Positions 37,230-46,753 are shown, counted from the stretch's first letter. The stretch: 64,000 nt of DNA from Roseibium hamelinense (GCF_007830545.1 NZ_VLLF01000005.1:186001-250000), one strand, 5' to 3'. Numbers and translations: made by a program. The notes: generated by a model not told the origin, from the sequence alone.

Positions 37230-38383
37230 GACGCCTGCTCCAGGGCCGTGCCGGCATGGAACAATCCGTGCACGGTTTCCGCGATATATCGAATATCCCC
37301 CTCGCTGAGCCCCTCATGGCAAGGAATGGTCAAAATGGACGAAATCATTTTTTCCGCGTTGGGACAGCGACGCTCGAAGGCGCGGAACGCGGGTTCTTCA
37401 TAAAGCGGTTTGTAGGCGTATCTCACCGTGTCGGAAATGATGCCTGCTTCCTGCATCTTGCCGCCAAGGTCGGCGGCACAAAGGTCCGGATGCACCCAAT
37501 ACACCATCGCATATCCGTTGATTTCCAGCCCCTGGAACCTTTGGAATTCGAGCAGGCCCGGGCAGGACTGCAAGCGGCTTCGAACTGCCACCACTCTCTC
37601 ACGTCGCGCAGCTATCTTGCGATCGAGCTTTTCGAATTGCGAAATGCCAAGCGCCGCGCAGAGCGGCGGGAGCTTACAGTTGCTGCCAAGCTGCGTTCCA
37701 AGCGCATAACCTCCTGCTGCGTCCCAAGTCGCGCCATGGTGAAGCCAGCTCTTCATTCGCTCATGGACAGCTGCCCGCCTGATCAGACAAAAGCCCCCCT
37801 CGCCGGTGCTGACAAGTTTGCGTTCATGGGTGCTGAATGTCGCCACATCTCCGAAAGTCCCAAACAGCCCGTTACCCGCATGGGCTCCAAAAGCGTGCGC
37901 GCAATCTTCGATCAAGAAAAGGTTCTTTGCAGTACAAAAGGCTTGAACCGGCGCCATATCAAAGGGATACCCCCACATCGGTACCGTGATCACTGCGGCC
38001 AGCCCGTCTCGAGCCAGACGCTCCAGGTCATCGAGATCCGGCCCGAAGGTATCCTCCGCAACATCATAAAACACCGGCTCACACCGGAGATTGAACAAGG
38101 GCAAAATGGTCATGACCGGCGCCGTAGGCGGCAGGGCAACCCGGTCGCCCTCCCCAAGACCCAAAGCCCGCAGCGCCAATTCGATTGCTACAGTGCCATT
38201 GCTGCAAGCTAGTGCGTGCGGCACGCCAAAATAGCCGCTGATCACCTCTTCATAGTCCTGAATGATTGGCGATTTTCCCGAAAAACTCCGGGAATTGAAA
38301 GCGCGTACCACCGCATCGATATCATCCGCATCGAAGGCGATATGCAGGTTTTGCAGCGGCTGTTTGGAGGGCTGTTGTCTCAT
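37226..38383 (-). CDS. DegT/DnrJ/EryC1 family PLP-dependent aminotransferase
   Basis: A 385-residue sugar aminotransferase-type enzyme. It shows SNGTVAIELALRALGLGEGD, PMWGYP at 135, FLIEDCAHAFGAH with the pyridine-binding Asp160, and FSTHERKLVSTGEGGF with the PLP Lys189. Family members transaminate keto-sugars, often with Glu or Gln as donor; NtdA in kanosamine synthesis is one. The ATG at 38383 lies 2 bp after the dehydrogenase stop and is chosen over the longer open frame, which overlaps it. The direct coupling with a Gfo/Idh dehydrogenase suggests that gene supplies its keto substrate. Confidence 0.9.
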   Translation of the reverse strand: MRQQPSKQPLQNLHIAFDADDIDAVVRAFNSRSFSGKSPIIQDYEEVISGYFGVPHALACSNGTVAIELALRALGLGEGDRVALPPTAPVMTILPLFNLRCEPVFYDVAEDTFGPDLDDLERLARDGLAAVITVPMWGYPFDMAPVQAFCTAKNLFLIEDCAHAFGAHAGNGLFGTFGDVATFSTHERKLVSTGEGGFCLIRRAAVHERMKSWLHHGATWDAAGGYALGTQLGSNCKLPPLCAALGISQFEKLDRKIAARRERVVAVRSRLQSCPGLLEFQRFQGLEINGYAMVYWVHPDLCAADLGGKMQEAGIISDTVRYAYKPLYEEPAFRAFERRCPNAEKMISSILTIPCHEGLSEGDIRYIAETVHGLFHAGTALEQAS

Positions 38384-38385
38384 GG

Positions 38386-39402
38386 CTAAACAGCCTCCCG
38401 CGTCAGAGAATGCATGGCTGGCTTTGGAATGTACCGCCGACCGGCAACCTGGCTTTCGATCTGGTCCAAGCACCGGTACGTTTCAGCCACCGACGCAAAG
38501 GAAATTCGGGACTCCCGTCCCTCCTCCACCGCGGCCAGAAACTCCGCCATCTGCCCGGCATATCCCGAACGCTGATAGCCCGAATCCAAAGGAGACGGCG
38601 CCCAGTGTTCCGACCAGCGCTTCTCCTCTTCGTTGGCATACACCTTGCCAACTTCCGTAACGCCCATGTGCCACAACGCGGAGCTTGAGATGTGACGGCC
38701 ATCACTGCACACCGCATCAAAATCAAATACGAAATGGGGACTGGTATTTGCTGTGATCAAGGACGCATGCTGGCCGTTGGCAAACGTCACCATTACTGTC
38801 ATGTCGATGACGCTGGCCTCATCGCCTCCGAACACGGCAAGCTCGTCAACCGGCCCGCACAAATCGATCAGAAAGTCTAAGCTGTGGATTGTCTGCGCAT
38901 GCAAAAAGGACCGCAGTGTCGAAGCGTAATTCCAAAAAGGGTCGGTTGGCTTGTTGCAGTAATGCCGCAGACTAATGGAACTCAGCTGACCGCTGGCCAG
39001 CGCTTTCAGCCGGGTTGAGACGGCAGCAAACCGAAAGTTCATTCCAACGCCCGTTGTCGTACGCTTGCGGCGCGCCAGAGTGATCAATTCCTCCAAATGT
39101 CTGGAGGATGGCGCCGGTGGCTTTTCGACGAAGACCGGAATGCTCCGGTCTAGGCAGAAACGCGCGATTTCGTAGTGATCGTCGGGATAACAGGCCGCGA
39201 TTACCGCATCGGGGTGCAAGTCATCGATCATTTGCCGGTAGTCAGAGTAGCCGCAGTCAAGGCGGAAACGCTCCTGTGCCTGCCGCCTGCGGTGGGCGTC
39301 TTTTTCGCAGATACCTGCGATTTCGACCCCTGAAATCAACTGACAGCAGGGAATGATATTCTCTTTGGCCTGTGGCCCAAATCCAATGAAACCAAGTTTC
39401 AT
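38386..39402 (-). CDS. Gfo/Idh/MocA family oxidoreductase
   Basis: A 338-residue NAD(P)-dependent dehydrogenase. The Rossmann start is MKLGFIGFGPQAKENIIPCC. The catalytic motif is VFVEKPPAPSSRHLEELITL, followed by TTGVGMNFRF. In the C-terminal domain the motif HAQTIHSLDFLIDL supplies the H-x-x-D pair. Members oxidise hydroxyls of sugars or inositols; NtdC, which makes 3-oxo-glucose-6-phosphate, belongs here. The frame is open 26 codons further, but the ATG at 39402 overlaps the Nudix stop as ATGA and begins at the Rossmann strand. It is the second gene of the operon and probably creates the ketone for transamination. Confidence 0.9.
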   Translation of the reverse strand: MKLGFIGFGPQAKENIIPCCQLISGVEIAGICEKDAHRRRQAQERFRLDCGYSDYRQMIDDLHPDAVIAACYPDDHYEIARFCLDRSIPVFVEKPPAPSSRHLEELITLARRKRTTTGVGMNFRFAAVSTRLKALASGQLSSISLRHYCNKPTDPFWNYASTLRSFLHAQTIHSLDFLIDLCGPVDELAVFGGDEASVIDMTVMVTFANGQHASLITANTSPHFVFDFDAVCSDGRHISSSALWHMGVTEVGKVYANEEEKRWSEHWAPSPLDSGYQRSGYAGQMAEFLAAVEEGRESRISFASVAETYRCLDQIESQVAGRRYIPKPAMHSLTREAV

Positions 39403-39983
39403 GACGCCACCAGTTTTTGATTGAGGATCAGAACGGATAATTTGTCCGTAAACCGCGCAAGACAGCGGCGGGGAACCCACCGCAATTCCTTGCTTTCCGA
39501 GGTAGGGCGCAACACCTCACCGCGGTCGGCGGTCATCAGAAACCGGACATCAAAATGTTTGTGTTTCGGCATTTCGGAGTTCGCTGGGATATCATGAACA
39601 TCGACATCGAATATGCCGGACGAAAGCAGGCGTACGCTGGACAAGCCGGATTCTTCGCGGGCTTCCTTTAACGCGACGAACTGTGCATCGCGCACTCCGT
39701 CGCAATGGCCGCCAAGCTGCAGCCAGCATCCCAGTTTCGCATGGTGCGTCAGGAGAACATGCTCACCTGTCTCGTCCAGGATGAAAGAGGACGCCGTGAT
39801 GTGTCCAGCCCGTTTTGACCGGCTAAATGCATCGTCATTTTGCTGAATAAACTTTCGTGTATTTAATGCAAATTTAAAATCCCGATCATTTTCCGGTCTA
39901 AAAATTCCGCAATACGGAATTTCTATTTCGCGGAACATATCCTTTTGTTTTTGAAGGCGTGCCAAATTTAGCAATTTGTCCAT
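39399..39983 (-). CDS. Nudix hydrolase family protein
   Basis: A 194-residue protein with a Nudix fold: HVLLTHHAKLGCWLQLGGHC leads into the Nudix box GHCDGVRDAQFVALKEAREESGL. The catalytic EE of the box is present, while the first conserved Glu is Arg and the Arg is Lys, a variation seen in other GGHxDG-type Nudix proteins. It would hydrolyse a nucleoside-diphosphate-linked compound. The N-terminal 55 residues form a helical extension. It is the first gene of the operon, and its start at 39983 faces an AT-rich control region. The ribosome site there is weak, and ATG 39938 is an alternative. Confidence 0.82.
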   Translation of the reverse strand: MDKLLNLARLQKQKDMFREIEIPYCGIFRPENDRDFKFALNTRKFIQQNDDAFSRSKRAGHITASSFILDETGEHVLLTHHAKLGCWLQLGGHCDGVRDAQFVALKEAREESGLSSVRLLSSGIFDVDVHDIPANSEMPKHKHFDVRFLMTADRGEVLRPTSESKELRWVPRRCLARFTDKLSVLILNQKLVAS

Positions 39984-40152
39984 CCCTATATTCAGAAATG
40001 AAAATTTCTGCGTATTTTTTTCATTTTTTTCTATTCGAACCTGACGGAAATCTACAGAAAAAAATTTTAATACTTAGCATAAGAAACAGTAATATAAATG
40101 CATTTTATGCGTGTTAAATTTCCGTAATTTCTCTCCTAGTTGTGGATTCGCA
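39984..40152. promoter_or_regulatory. AT-rich divergent control region of the biosynthetic operon and LysR gene
   Basis: About 170 bp between the divergent Nudix and LysR genes are strikingly AT-rich compared with the flanking GC-rich genes. Two dyads are present: CAGAAAT-N4-ATTTCTG at 39993-40010, just upstream of the operon's first gene, and GCAT-TTT-ATGC at 40100-40110, nearer the LysR gene. Such paired dyads fit LysR operator sites. Exact promoter hexamers cannot be assigned with confidence. Confidence 0.6.
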
Positions 40153-41025
40153 ATGTCCCGACCTCTTAGTCTCGACGTGAATTTGCTGCGGACTTTCGTC
40201 GCCGTTGCCAACGCCGGGCAAATCACCGGAGCAGCCACAAGTTTGAACATGACCCAATCGGCCGCGAGCCAGCAGATGACTCGGCTGGAACAGTTGCTTG
40301 GGCTCAAACTGCTGGATCGCTCCCCCAATAAAGTGAGGCTGTCGCAAGACGGCGATCGGCTGTATGACGCAGCCGTTCGCTTGATCGGTTTGAACGACCA
40401 GATCGTTGCCGACATCACGCGCCGCACTTCGAATCCCGACATCCGGTTTGGAGTAGCGTATGACTTGCTAGAACGTGTCGTCCCCCCGCTGCTGACGTCT
40501 TTCAGACAACACCATCAGGATCACGGAATTCACCTTGTCGGACTTCCATCGGAGGCCTTGTGCAAATTGCTGTCAGAAGGCGGCCTCGACATTGCAGTGA
40601 CGACGGATTTGGCGGGCGCCTCAGCAGGCGAGGCATTGTGCGCCGACCGCCTGGTCTGGGCCGGCCTACCGAACGGAAGCGCTGCGACGCACCAGCCAAT
40701 CAAAGTCGCGCTTGCCGGCGGATACGACCGGTTCACCGGGCCAGCCAGCACTGCCATGGAACGGTCGGGGCTGGCGTGGCGCCAGATCACGCAGGCCGGG
40801 GACCTTGGATCTGTGCTGGCCGTGCTTGCGGCGGATCTCGCAATAGCCCCGTTTTTATCGCGGGCGGTTCCAAAGCCGCTTGCCGCATTAGAAGCGGAGC
40901 ATCTTCCCGCCCTGCCCCTGTTTCAAATCAGTCTGCAGCTAAATGACACCCTCCCTGCTCACGCCCGCCAATTCGCCGACCATATCCGGCAAGAGCTTCC
41001 AAATATCTGGGCGGAGGAGCAGTGA
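40153..41025 (+). CDS. LysR family transcriptional regulator
   Basis: A 290-residue LysR regulator. The N-terminal helix-turn-helix is LSLDVNLLRTFVAVANAGQI, TGAATSLNMTQSAASQQMTR and LEQLLGLKLLDRSPNKVRLS. The rest is a periplasmic-binding-like effector domain (DIRFGVAYDLLERVVPPLLT). The ATG at 40153 gives the canonical start; the frame is open 14 codons earlier. It is divergent from the eight-gene operon and very probably controls it in response to a pathway-related molecule, the usual arrangement for LysR proteins. Confidence 0.92.
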   Translation: MSRPLSLDVNLLRTFVAVANAGQITGAATSLNMTQSAASQQMTRLEQLLGLKLLDRSPNKVRLSQDGDRLYDAAVRLIGLNDQIVADITRRTSNPDIRFGVAYDLLERVVPPLLTSFRQHHQDHGIHLVGLPSEALCKLLSEGGLDIAVTTDLAGASAGEALCADRLVWAGLPNGSAATHQPIKVALAGGYDRFTGPASTAMERSGLAWRQITQAGDLGSVLAVLAADLAIAPFLSRAVPKPLAALEAEHLPALPLFQISLQLNDTLPAHARQFADHIRQELPNIWAEEQ

Positions 41026-41231
41026 AGAGATGAAAATTGCCCGCACCGCTCATGTGATCAGAGCTTGTAGAGGCCTAATGGCCGGTCGGTCGGTCATTCA
41101 TAAATTGTTTTTTATGAGAGATGACCTATTTTACAAGGTCAAAACAGTGCGACGAACCAATCAATAGGTCCGACCATAACAAGCCAGACAGTCTTGGAAT
41201 CTAACTTCGATCTATTGGAGCGCCTGAAATG

Positions 41232-41254
41232 AAAAGCCGCCCAAAATGGGCGGC
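41232..41254 (-). terminator. terminator after sdhB
   Basis: GCCGCCC and GGGCGGC arms with a 5-nt loop are followed by TTTT on the minus strand, 26 bp downstream of the sdhB stop. It ends the sdh operon. Confidence 0.85.
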
Positions 41255-41279
41255 ATTTCCAATTCGGATTGGGTAGAGA

Positions 41280-42062
41280 TCACACCCGCCGTTCGACCAT
41301 CATCTTCTTGATCTCGGCAATCGCCTTGGCCGGATTGAGGCCTTTGGGGCATGCTTGCGAACAATTCATGATTGTGTGGCAGCGGTAGAGCCGGAACGGA
41401 TCTTCAAGATTGTCCAAACGCTCGCCGGTTGCCTCATCCCGGCTGTCTATCAGCCACCGGTAGGCCTGGAGCAAGATGGCCGGACCCAAATACCGGTCGC
41501 CATTCCACCAGTAACTCGGACAAGACGTCGAGCAGCAGGCACACAGGATGCATTCATAAAGCCCATCCAATTTGACGCGATCTTCATGGCTTTGCAGCCA
41601 TTCCTTTTCCGGCGCAGGGGTCGTTGTCTTGAGCCATGGCTCAATTGACCGGTGCTGGGCGTAAAAGCGTGTTAGGTCCGGTACAAGATCCTTCACCACC
41701 GGCATATGCGGCAGGGGGTAGATCTTGACCACATTTCCGGCCACTTCGTCCATGCCCTTGGTGCAGGCCAGTGTGTTTGTGCCGTCAATGTTCATAGCGC
41801 AAGAACCGCAGATGCCTTCGCGGCAAGACCGGCGGAACGTCAGTGTCGGGTCGATTTTGTTTTTGATGTAAATTAGACCGTCGAGCACCATCGGACCGCA
41901 ATCATCCCGGTCAACATAATAGGTGTCGACATGCGGATTGCGTCCCTCATCCGGATTCCACCGGTAGATCCGGTACTCTGTCAGATTGGTTGCCCCGTCC
42001 GGTTTGTCCCAAACCTTGCCCTCAGTGACCTGAGAGTTCCGGGGAAGCGTCAGCTGAACCAT
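41280..42062 (-). CDS. sdhB: succinate dehydrogenase iron-sulfur subunit
   Basis: A 260-residue electron-transfer subunit of complex II. All three cluster motifs are present: [2Fe-2S] [21 protein letters not shown], [4Fe-4S] [17 protein letters not shown], and [3Fe-4S] [21 protein letters not shown]. It is the last gene of the sdh operon and is separated from sdhA by an FkbM methyltransferase gene. Confidence 0.97.
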   Translation of the reverse strand: MVQLTLPRNSQVTEGKVWDKPDGATNLTEYRIYRWNPDEGRNPHVDTYYVDRDDCGPMVLDGLIYIKNKIDPTLTFRRSCREGICGSCAMNIDGTNTLACTKGMDEVAGNVVKIYPLPHMPVVKDLVPDLTRFYAQHRSIEPWLKTTTPAPEKEWLQSHEDRVKLDGLYECILCACCSTSCPSYWWNGDRYLGPAILLQAYRWLIDSRDEATGERLDNLEDPFRLYRCHTIMNCSQACPKGLNPAKAIAEIKKMMVERRV

Positions 42063-42114
42063 CTTTCAATGCTCCGCGTTTTGGCCCTCTAAGTCGCGTC
42101 CGGGCCGTTCTTGT

Positions 42115-42969
42115 TCAAAGGTGCCCGTTTTTGAGCTGGAACACCATGTTGTCTTTTGTCTCACCGGTTATGTGATAGCCCGCACTTTTCAATGCCGGCA
42201 GGCAGTCCTTGATCCAGTGTGGGCGGCAATTCGTCTCCAAAAGCAGCGTAGCTGGCCAGATTGAGCGCGGCGCTTGTTCGAGAAATGGCAGCAAAGCCCT
42301 GTCTTCGAAGCCCTCAACGTCAAGTTTCATGATGTCGATGCGCTCAAGGCCTTCCTGATCAATGACTTCCAAAAGCGGGCGCACGCCGACCGGACGCGCG
42401 GTCCAGTCGCCAGCCCATTCTCCGGTTGTCAGATCCTCGACCAGCGTGGCAAACCCGCAATTGCTCGGCTCGTGCCACAAAGACAGCGTCCCGGATTTTT
42501 CGCCGACCGCAGTGCGCACCAGCTCTATGTTGGCCAATCCATTGGCTTCGGCGTTGAAAGCAAGTTTGTCTGCCGTCTCCGGGTTTGCCTCGATCGCCAG
42601 CACATTCGCGCCGCGATTGGCCGCGAACAACGAATAAGTCCCAACATTGGCTCCCACATCTACAAATACACAACCTTCCCTGATAAGCGTATCAAGAAGC
42701 TGGTGTTCCGCATTTTCCGGTAGCCGGCCCTTGGCCAGGATCTTTCGGTCATCATAGTTCTGCGCCGGGTAGATCCGGAACCGCAAACCATCCACCTCGG
42801 TGTCATAGGGACCTTTGAAGAACCGGCTGACAAGGCTTCGGATGCGTTTGCGCAGCGCTTTGGACAGATCATGGCGGTCAGCCAGTCTCCATGCCGCACG
42901 TACAGTCCCTTCGGCAGGATAGGTGCCGAAGGGACTTGTTGTGTCCGGAAAGGCTACGCTTGCGCTCAC
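42115..42969 (-). CDS. FkbM family SAM-dependent methyltransferase
   Basis: A protein of about 284 residues. The SAM-binding core is VFVDVGANVGTYSLFAANRG and VLAIEANPETADKLAFNAEA, followed by NIELVRTAVGEKSGTLSLW and IMKLDVEGFEDRALLPFLE, the FkbM hallmarks. Members O-methylate sugars, polyketides or glycans. The frame is open into sdhA; GTG 42969, 10 bp after the sdhA stop, is the probable start. It sits inside sdhCDAB between sdhA and sdhB, so it is presumably co-expressed with complex II. Target unknown. Confidence 0.85.
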   Translation of the reverse strand: MSASVAFPDTTSPFGTYPAEGTVRAAWRLADRHDLSKALRKRIRSLVSRFFKGPYDTEVDGLRFRIYPAQNYDDRKILAKGRLPENAEHQLLDTLIREGCVFVDVGANVGTYSLFAANRGANVLAIEANPETADKLAFNAEANGLANIELVRTAVGEKSGTLSLWHEPSNCGFATLVEDLTTGEWAGDWTARPVGVRPLLEVIDQEGLERIDIMKLDVEGFEDRALLPFLEQAPRSIWPATLLLETNCRPHWIKDCLPALKSAGYHITGETKDNMVFQLKNGHL

Positions 42970-42979
42970 TGGCCAGGCC

Positions 42980-44806
42980 CTAGTAAACGCGCGCTTTCGG
43001 CGCGATCTTCGCCGGGTCAATTCCGCCCTGCTGGTAAGGCGTCAGCGGCTCGGTGATCACACCGCGATAGTCAAGCCTAACTTTGCCGTCCTCGTCGACC
43101 CAAGCGAGTGTGTGCTTGCGCCAATCTTCGTCATTCCGGCCGGAAAACGCCCCGTCCTTATAGTCCTCACGGGCGTGTGCCCCACGGCTCTCCTTGCGCG
43201 CTTCGGCGCTGTAAACCGTGGTGATCGCATTCGCCATGAGGTTTTCAAGCTCAAGCGTTTCGACCAGATCGGAGTTCCAGATCATGGACCGATCAGACAC
43301 CTTCAGATCCTTCATGCCTGACCAGATGTCGTCAAGCCTCTGACAGCCCTGTGCCAGTGTTTCCTGGGTCCGGAATACCGCTGCGTCCTCCTGCATAGCA
43401 TGCTGCATCCTGTCACGCAGATCCGCAGTCGGAGTCGACCCTGATGCATGACGCAGTTTGTCGAACCGGGCCATAATCTTTTCGCAAGCCGCCTCGTTCG
43501 GCGTCGGTACGGCTTCCTTCGGATCAACAACCTCACCGGCCTTTATTGCGGCCGCGCGACCGAACACCACAAGGTCGATCAATGAGTTGGACCCCAAGCG
43601 GTTCGCTCCGTGAACCGATGCACAGCCGGCTTCACCAACAGCCATCAAACCCGGTTGGATGCGGTTTGGATGGTCGCCAGACGCATCCAGAACCTCGCCC
43701 CAGTAGTTGGTCGGAATACCGCCCATGTTGTAGTGAACCGTCGGCAGGACCGGGATCGGGTCCTTGGTCACGTCTACGCCTGCAAAGATGCGGGCGGATT
43801 CGGAAATGCCTGGTAGACGCTCTGCCAGCAGCGCGGGATCGAGGTGGTCCAGGTGCAGGAAGATGTGATCCTTGTTCCTGCCGACGCCGCGACCTTCCCG
43901 GATCTCCATTGTCATGCAGCGGGAGACGACGTCACGAGATGCAAGGTCCTTAGCGGATGGTGCATAACGCTCCATGAAGCGCTCGCCTTCGGAATTAACA
44001 AGATAGCCGCCCTCGCCGCGCGCGCCCTCCGTGATCAGGCAGCCGGAGCCGTAAATCCCGGTCGGGTGAAACTGCACGAACTCCATATCCTGCAGAGGCA
44101 GTCCTGCGCGGGCGATCATGCCACCGCCGTCCCCGGTGCAAGTATGCGCCGATGTTGCGGAGAAATAGGCCCGGCCATACCCACCGGTTGCCAGCACAAC
44201 CATCTTCGCCGAGAACCTGTGAATGGTTCCGTCATCAAGGTTCCACGCAATCACACCCTGACACACGCCATCGTCGGACATGATCAGGTCGAGCGCGAAG
44301 TACTCAATGTAGAATTCGGCGTTGTGGCGCAACGATTGGCCGTAGAGCGTGTGCAGAATCGCGTGACCAGTCCGGTCGGCAGCCGCGCATGTGCGCTGCA
44401 CAGGAGGACCTTCGCCGAAGTTCTGCATGTGGCCACCAAACGGACGCTGGTAGATCTTGCCGTCTTCAGTCCGCGAGAACGGAACGCCGTAATGCTCCAG
44501 TTCGTAAACCGCCTTCGGTGCTTCACGTGCGAGATATTCCATTGCATCGGAATCGCCCAGCCAGTCCGACCCCTTGACGGTGTCGTACATGTGCCATTCC
44601 CAGCTGTCCGGAGTCATATTCTGCAGCGATGCTGCAATTCCCCCCTGAGCTGCAACAGTGTGCGAGCGCGTCGGAAACACTTTTGTGATGCAAGCCGTGC
44701 GCAAACCCTGCTCGGCCATACCCAGTGTCGCGCGCAGGCCGGCACCGCCAGCTCCAACGACCACCACATCATATTTGTGATCAACAAAGTCATAGCTCTT
44801 GGCCAT
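42980..44806 (-). CDS. sdhA: succinate dehydrogenase flavoprotein subunit
   Basis: A 608-residue FAD-containing catalytic subunit of complex II, oxidising succinate to fumarate. It shows [20 protein letters not shown], the covalent-FAD segment [35 protein letters not shown], and [20 protein letters not shown]. The C-terminus [21 protein letters not shown] is typical. ATG 44806 with GGAGG upstream is the start; the three earlier codons begin with TTG. It lies 5 bp after sdhD. Confidence 0.97.
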   Translation of the reverse strand: MAKSYDFVDHKYDVVVVGAGGAGLRATLGMAEQGLRTACITKVFPTRSHTVAAQGGIAASLQNMTPDSWEWHMYDTVKGSDWLGDSDAMEYLAREAPKAVYELEHYGVPFSRTEDGKIYQRPFGGHMQNFGEGPPVQRTCAAADRTGHAILHTLYGQSLRHNAEFYIEYFALDLIMSDDGVCQGVIAWNLDDGTIHRFSAKMVVLATGGYGRAYFSATSAHTCTGDGGGMIARAGLPLQDMEFVQFHPTGIYGSGCLITEGARGEGGYLVNSEGERFMERYAPSAKDLASRDVVSRCMTMEIREGRGVGRNKDHIFLHLDHLDPALLAERLPGISESARIFAGVDVTKDPIPVLPTVHYNMGGIPTNYWGEVLDASGDHPNRIQPGLMAVGEAGCASVHGANRLGSNSLIDLVVFGRAAAIKAGEVVDPKEAVPTPNEAACEKIMARFDKLRHASGSTPTADLRDRMQHAMQEDAAVFRTQETLAQGCQRLDDIWSGMKDLKVSDRSMIWNSDLVETLELENLMANAITTVYSAEARKESRGAHAREDYKDGAFSGRNDEDWRKHTLAWVDEDGKVRLDYRGVITEPLTPYQQGGIDPAKIAPKARVY

Positions 44807-44811
44807 TCGGG

Positions 44812-45195
44812 TCAACCTCCAAAGCCAATTTTCAGCACGGCAAACAAGGAGCCGAAACCGATAAGGGCGCTGAAAAACGTGTTGCCGAGAAGAGCAAGCA
44901 CCTTCATGCCCTCAGAATGAATGTAGTCCTCGATGATGACCTGCATGCCAAGCTTCATATGATAGACGCCCGACAGGATCACGAGGAGCATAAGGATCGC
45001 GACCAATGGATTCCCAAGGGTCGCAGTCACGCTTTCATAAGTGCCACCTTGCATCGAAATGACAAGGATCACAAAAAACGAAATTAGGAAGACATTTGCG
45101 ACAGCGGTGACACGCTGACGCCAAAAATGGTCGGTGCCGTCCTTGGCCGACCCAAGCCCGCGAACCTTGCCGAGTGGTGTACGCATATCAGTCAT
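44812..45195 (-). CDS. sdhD: succinate dehydrogenase membrane anchor subunit
   Basis: A 127-residue integral membrane subunit of complex II with three hydrophobic helices ([54 protein letters not shown]). The H-x-x-x-G-M segment [16 protein letters not shown] holds a heme b ligand and quinone-site residues. The N-terminus [18 protein letters not shown] is typical of the alphaproteobacterial SdhD. Confidence 0.93.
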   Translation of the reverse strand: MTDMRTPLGKVRGLGSAKDGTDHFWRQRVTAVANVFLISFFVILVISMQGGTYESVTATLGNPLVAILMLLVILSGVYHMKLGMQVIIEDYIHSEGMKVLALLGNTFFSALIGFGSLFAVLKIGFGG

Positions 45196-45206
45196 TTGCT
45201 TGTCCC

Positions 45207-45605
45207 TCAGCTAACCGCAAAACCGATGATCCAGAGAACGATCGTCAGACAGACGGATCCGATGATCGTCGCTTTTGCGAGCAGTTCTCGCGCTTCACGC
45301 CCGAAACCGGCACCCATGTCCCAGATAAAGTGGCGCAAGCCGCCCAGCATGTGATGGACCAGTGCCCAGGTGAATCCGAAAAGGATCAGCCGACCGATGA
45401 TCGAGCCGTAAATGTCGTTGACAAAGTTGAAGTAGGACGGTCCGGCAGCGGCTGCGATCAGCCACCAGGCCAGCAAAATTGTGCCGAAATAAAGCGCCGC
45501 TCCGGTGATGCGGTGCAAGATCGACATGACCATCGTCAGAATGGGTTTATAAATCTGAAGATGGGGCGACAGCGGGCGCTTGCCCTGCAGGTCGGCATTC
45601 GACAT
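45207..45605 (-). CDS. sdhC: succinate dehydrogenase cytochrome b556 subunit
   Basis: A 132-residue membrane subunit of complex II. It shows the family signature [26 protein letters not shown] and the heme-ligand segment [17 protein letters not shown], with three transmembrane helices. It is the first gene of the sdh operon. The control region upstream (45606-45800) contains a nested palindrome. Confidence 0.95.
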   Translation of the reverse strand: MSNADLQGKRPLSPHLQIYKPILTMVMSILHRITGAALYFGTILLAWWLIAAAAGPSYFNFVNDIYGSIIGRLILFGFTWALVHHMLGGLRHFIWDMGAGFGREARELLAKATIIGSVCLTIVLWIIGFAVS

Positions 45606-45630
45606 GGAAAATCTCTCCCGTACGACGCCA

Positions 45631-45654
45631 GCTTACGATTACGTAAACGTAAGC
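45631..45654. promoter_or_regulatory. nested palindrome upstream of sdhC
   Basis: GCTTACG-N10-CGTAAGC encloses the 8-bp palindrome TTACGTAA (45639-45646). It lies 26 bp upstream of the sdhC start and could be a regulator site or part of the 5' leader. The symmetry is seen directly; the regulator is unknown. Confidence 0.5.
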
Positions 45655-45800
45655 AACTCAATGCGTTGTCCGAGAGGGTTCTAACGCCAACACCGCGTCG
45701 CGTCAAAGCATCACAAGGGCGTATGCTGAACGAAAGTGGGCAAAGATCATTGATCACAAGCGAAAAGTGCTCGCGCCGGACCGTCACCTAAGCGAAAGGC

Positions 45801-46706
45801 CTATCCAAAGACCGACCAGCCAGTTTGTTTGGCAAAAAACTCCATTGCTTCGGTGCCAAGCTTGGAATTGCCATAGCGGTTCAGCCCGGGCGACCATACT
45901 GCAATCGCGGCCCGGCCAGGCGCGATCACCAAAATCCCGCCTCCGACCCCGCTTTTTCCTGGTAATCCGACCCGGAATGCAAAGTCCCCCGAACCGTCAT
46001 AGTGGCCACAAGTCATCATAAGAGATGCGATCCGCCGGCGGCGGTCAGGCGACACAAGCCTTGGCATGTCGGGTGCGTCGATCAAGAACCGACCGGCAAG
46101 TGCGAGCTGGCGGCATGTCATCTCAATTCCGCATTGATGACAGTAGGTGCCAAGCACCTTGTTCACTTCATTGTGCAAATTGCCACAGGAGGCCAGATAG
46201 TGCGCGAGGGCAAAGTTTCTGTGCCCAGTGGAGATTTCAGACGCAGCAACCTTCTCATTGATATGAATGCCTTCATCGTCACAGGCAGTCCTCACAAACC
46301 GCAGCAGCGACGCAAGTGCTTCACGTGGGGAGGATGCCGTCAAATACGTGTCCGTTGTAACCAGCGCTCCGGCGTTGATGAAAGGGTTGCGCGGAACGCC
46401 ATCTTCGCGCTCAAGCAAGAGAATGGAGTCAAATGACAGCCCGGAAGGTTCCCGGCCAACGCGATGCCAGATTGCATCCCCGACACGTCCTAGAGCCAGC
46501 GCCAGGGCGAACACCTTAGAGACTGACTGAATGGAAAACGGAATGTCAGCGTCCCCAGCCGAAAAGCACTCTCCGTCTACGGTGGCAATGCACATGCCGA
46601 AGTGATCCGGATCGATTTTCGCCAGCTCGGGAATATAGTCCGCAACGCGCCCCTTTTGGCGTGTCATGCGGGCCCTTTCGGCGATCTCATCCAAAATGCT
46701 TTGCAT
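45801..46706 (-). CDS. glsA: glutaminase
   Basis: A 301-residue serine-dependent beta-lactamase-fold glutaminase that hydrolyses glutamine to glutamate and ammonia. It shows the catalytic S-x-x-K in [46 protein letters not shown] and the C-terminal [20 protein letters not shown]. Length is normal. It is 47 bp downstream of the EI24-like gene in the same direction. Confidence 0.95.
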   Translation of the reverse strand: MQSILDEIAERARMTRQKGRVADYIPELAKIDPDHFGMCIATVDGECFSAGDADIPFSIQSVSKVFALALALGRVGDAIWHRVGREPSGLSFDSILLLEREDGVPRNPFINAGALVTTDTYLTASSPREALASLLRFVRTACDDEGIHINEKVAASEISTGHRNFALAHYLASCGNLHNEVNKVLGTYCHQCGIEMTCRQLALAGRFLIDAPDMPRLVSPDRRRRIASLMMTCGHYDGSGDFAFRVGLPGKSGVGGGILVIAPGRAAIAVWSPGLNRYGNSKLGTEAMEFFAKQTGWSVFG

Positions 46707-46753
46707 CCGTCCTGGCTCTTTATTGGAACGTCATTTGCGTCAGGCGGATACCT

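Noticed and set aside
31704-40152. Operon as a coformycin/pentostatin-type nucleoside cluster
   Set aside because: Only the PurC-like gene fits; the HisG-like phosphoribosyltransferase and the short-chain dehydrogenase of that pathway are missing, and two DegT genes are unexplained.
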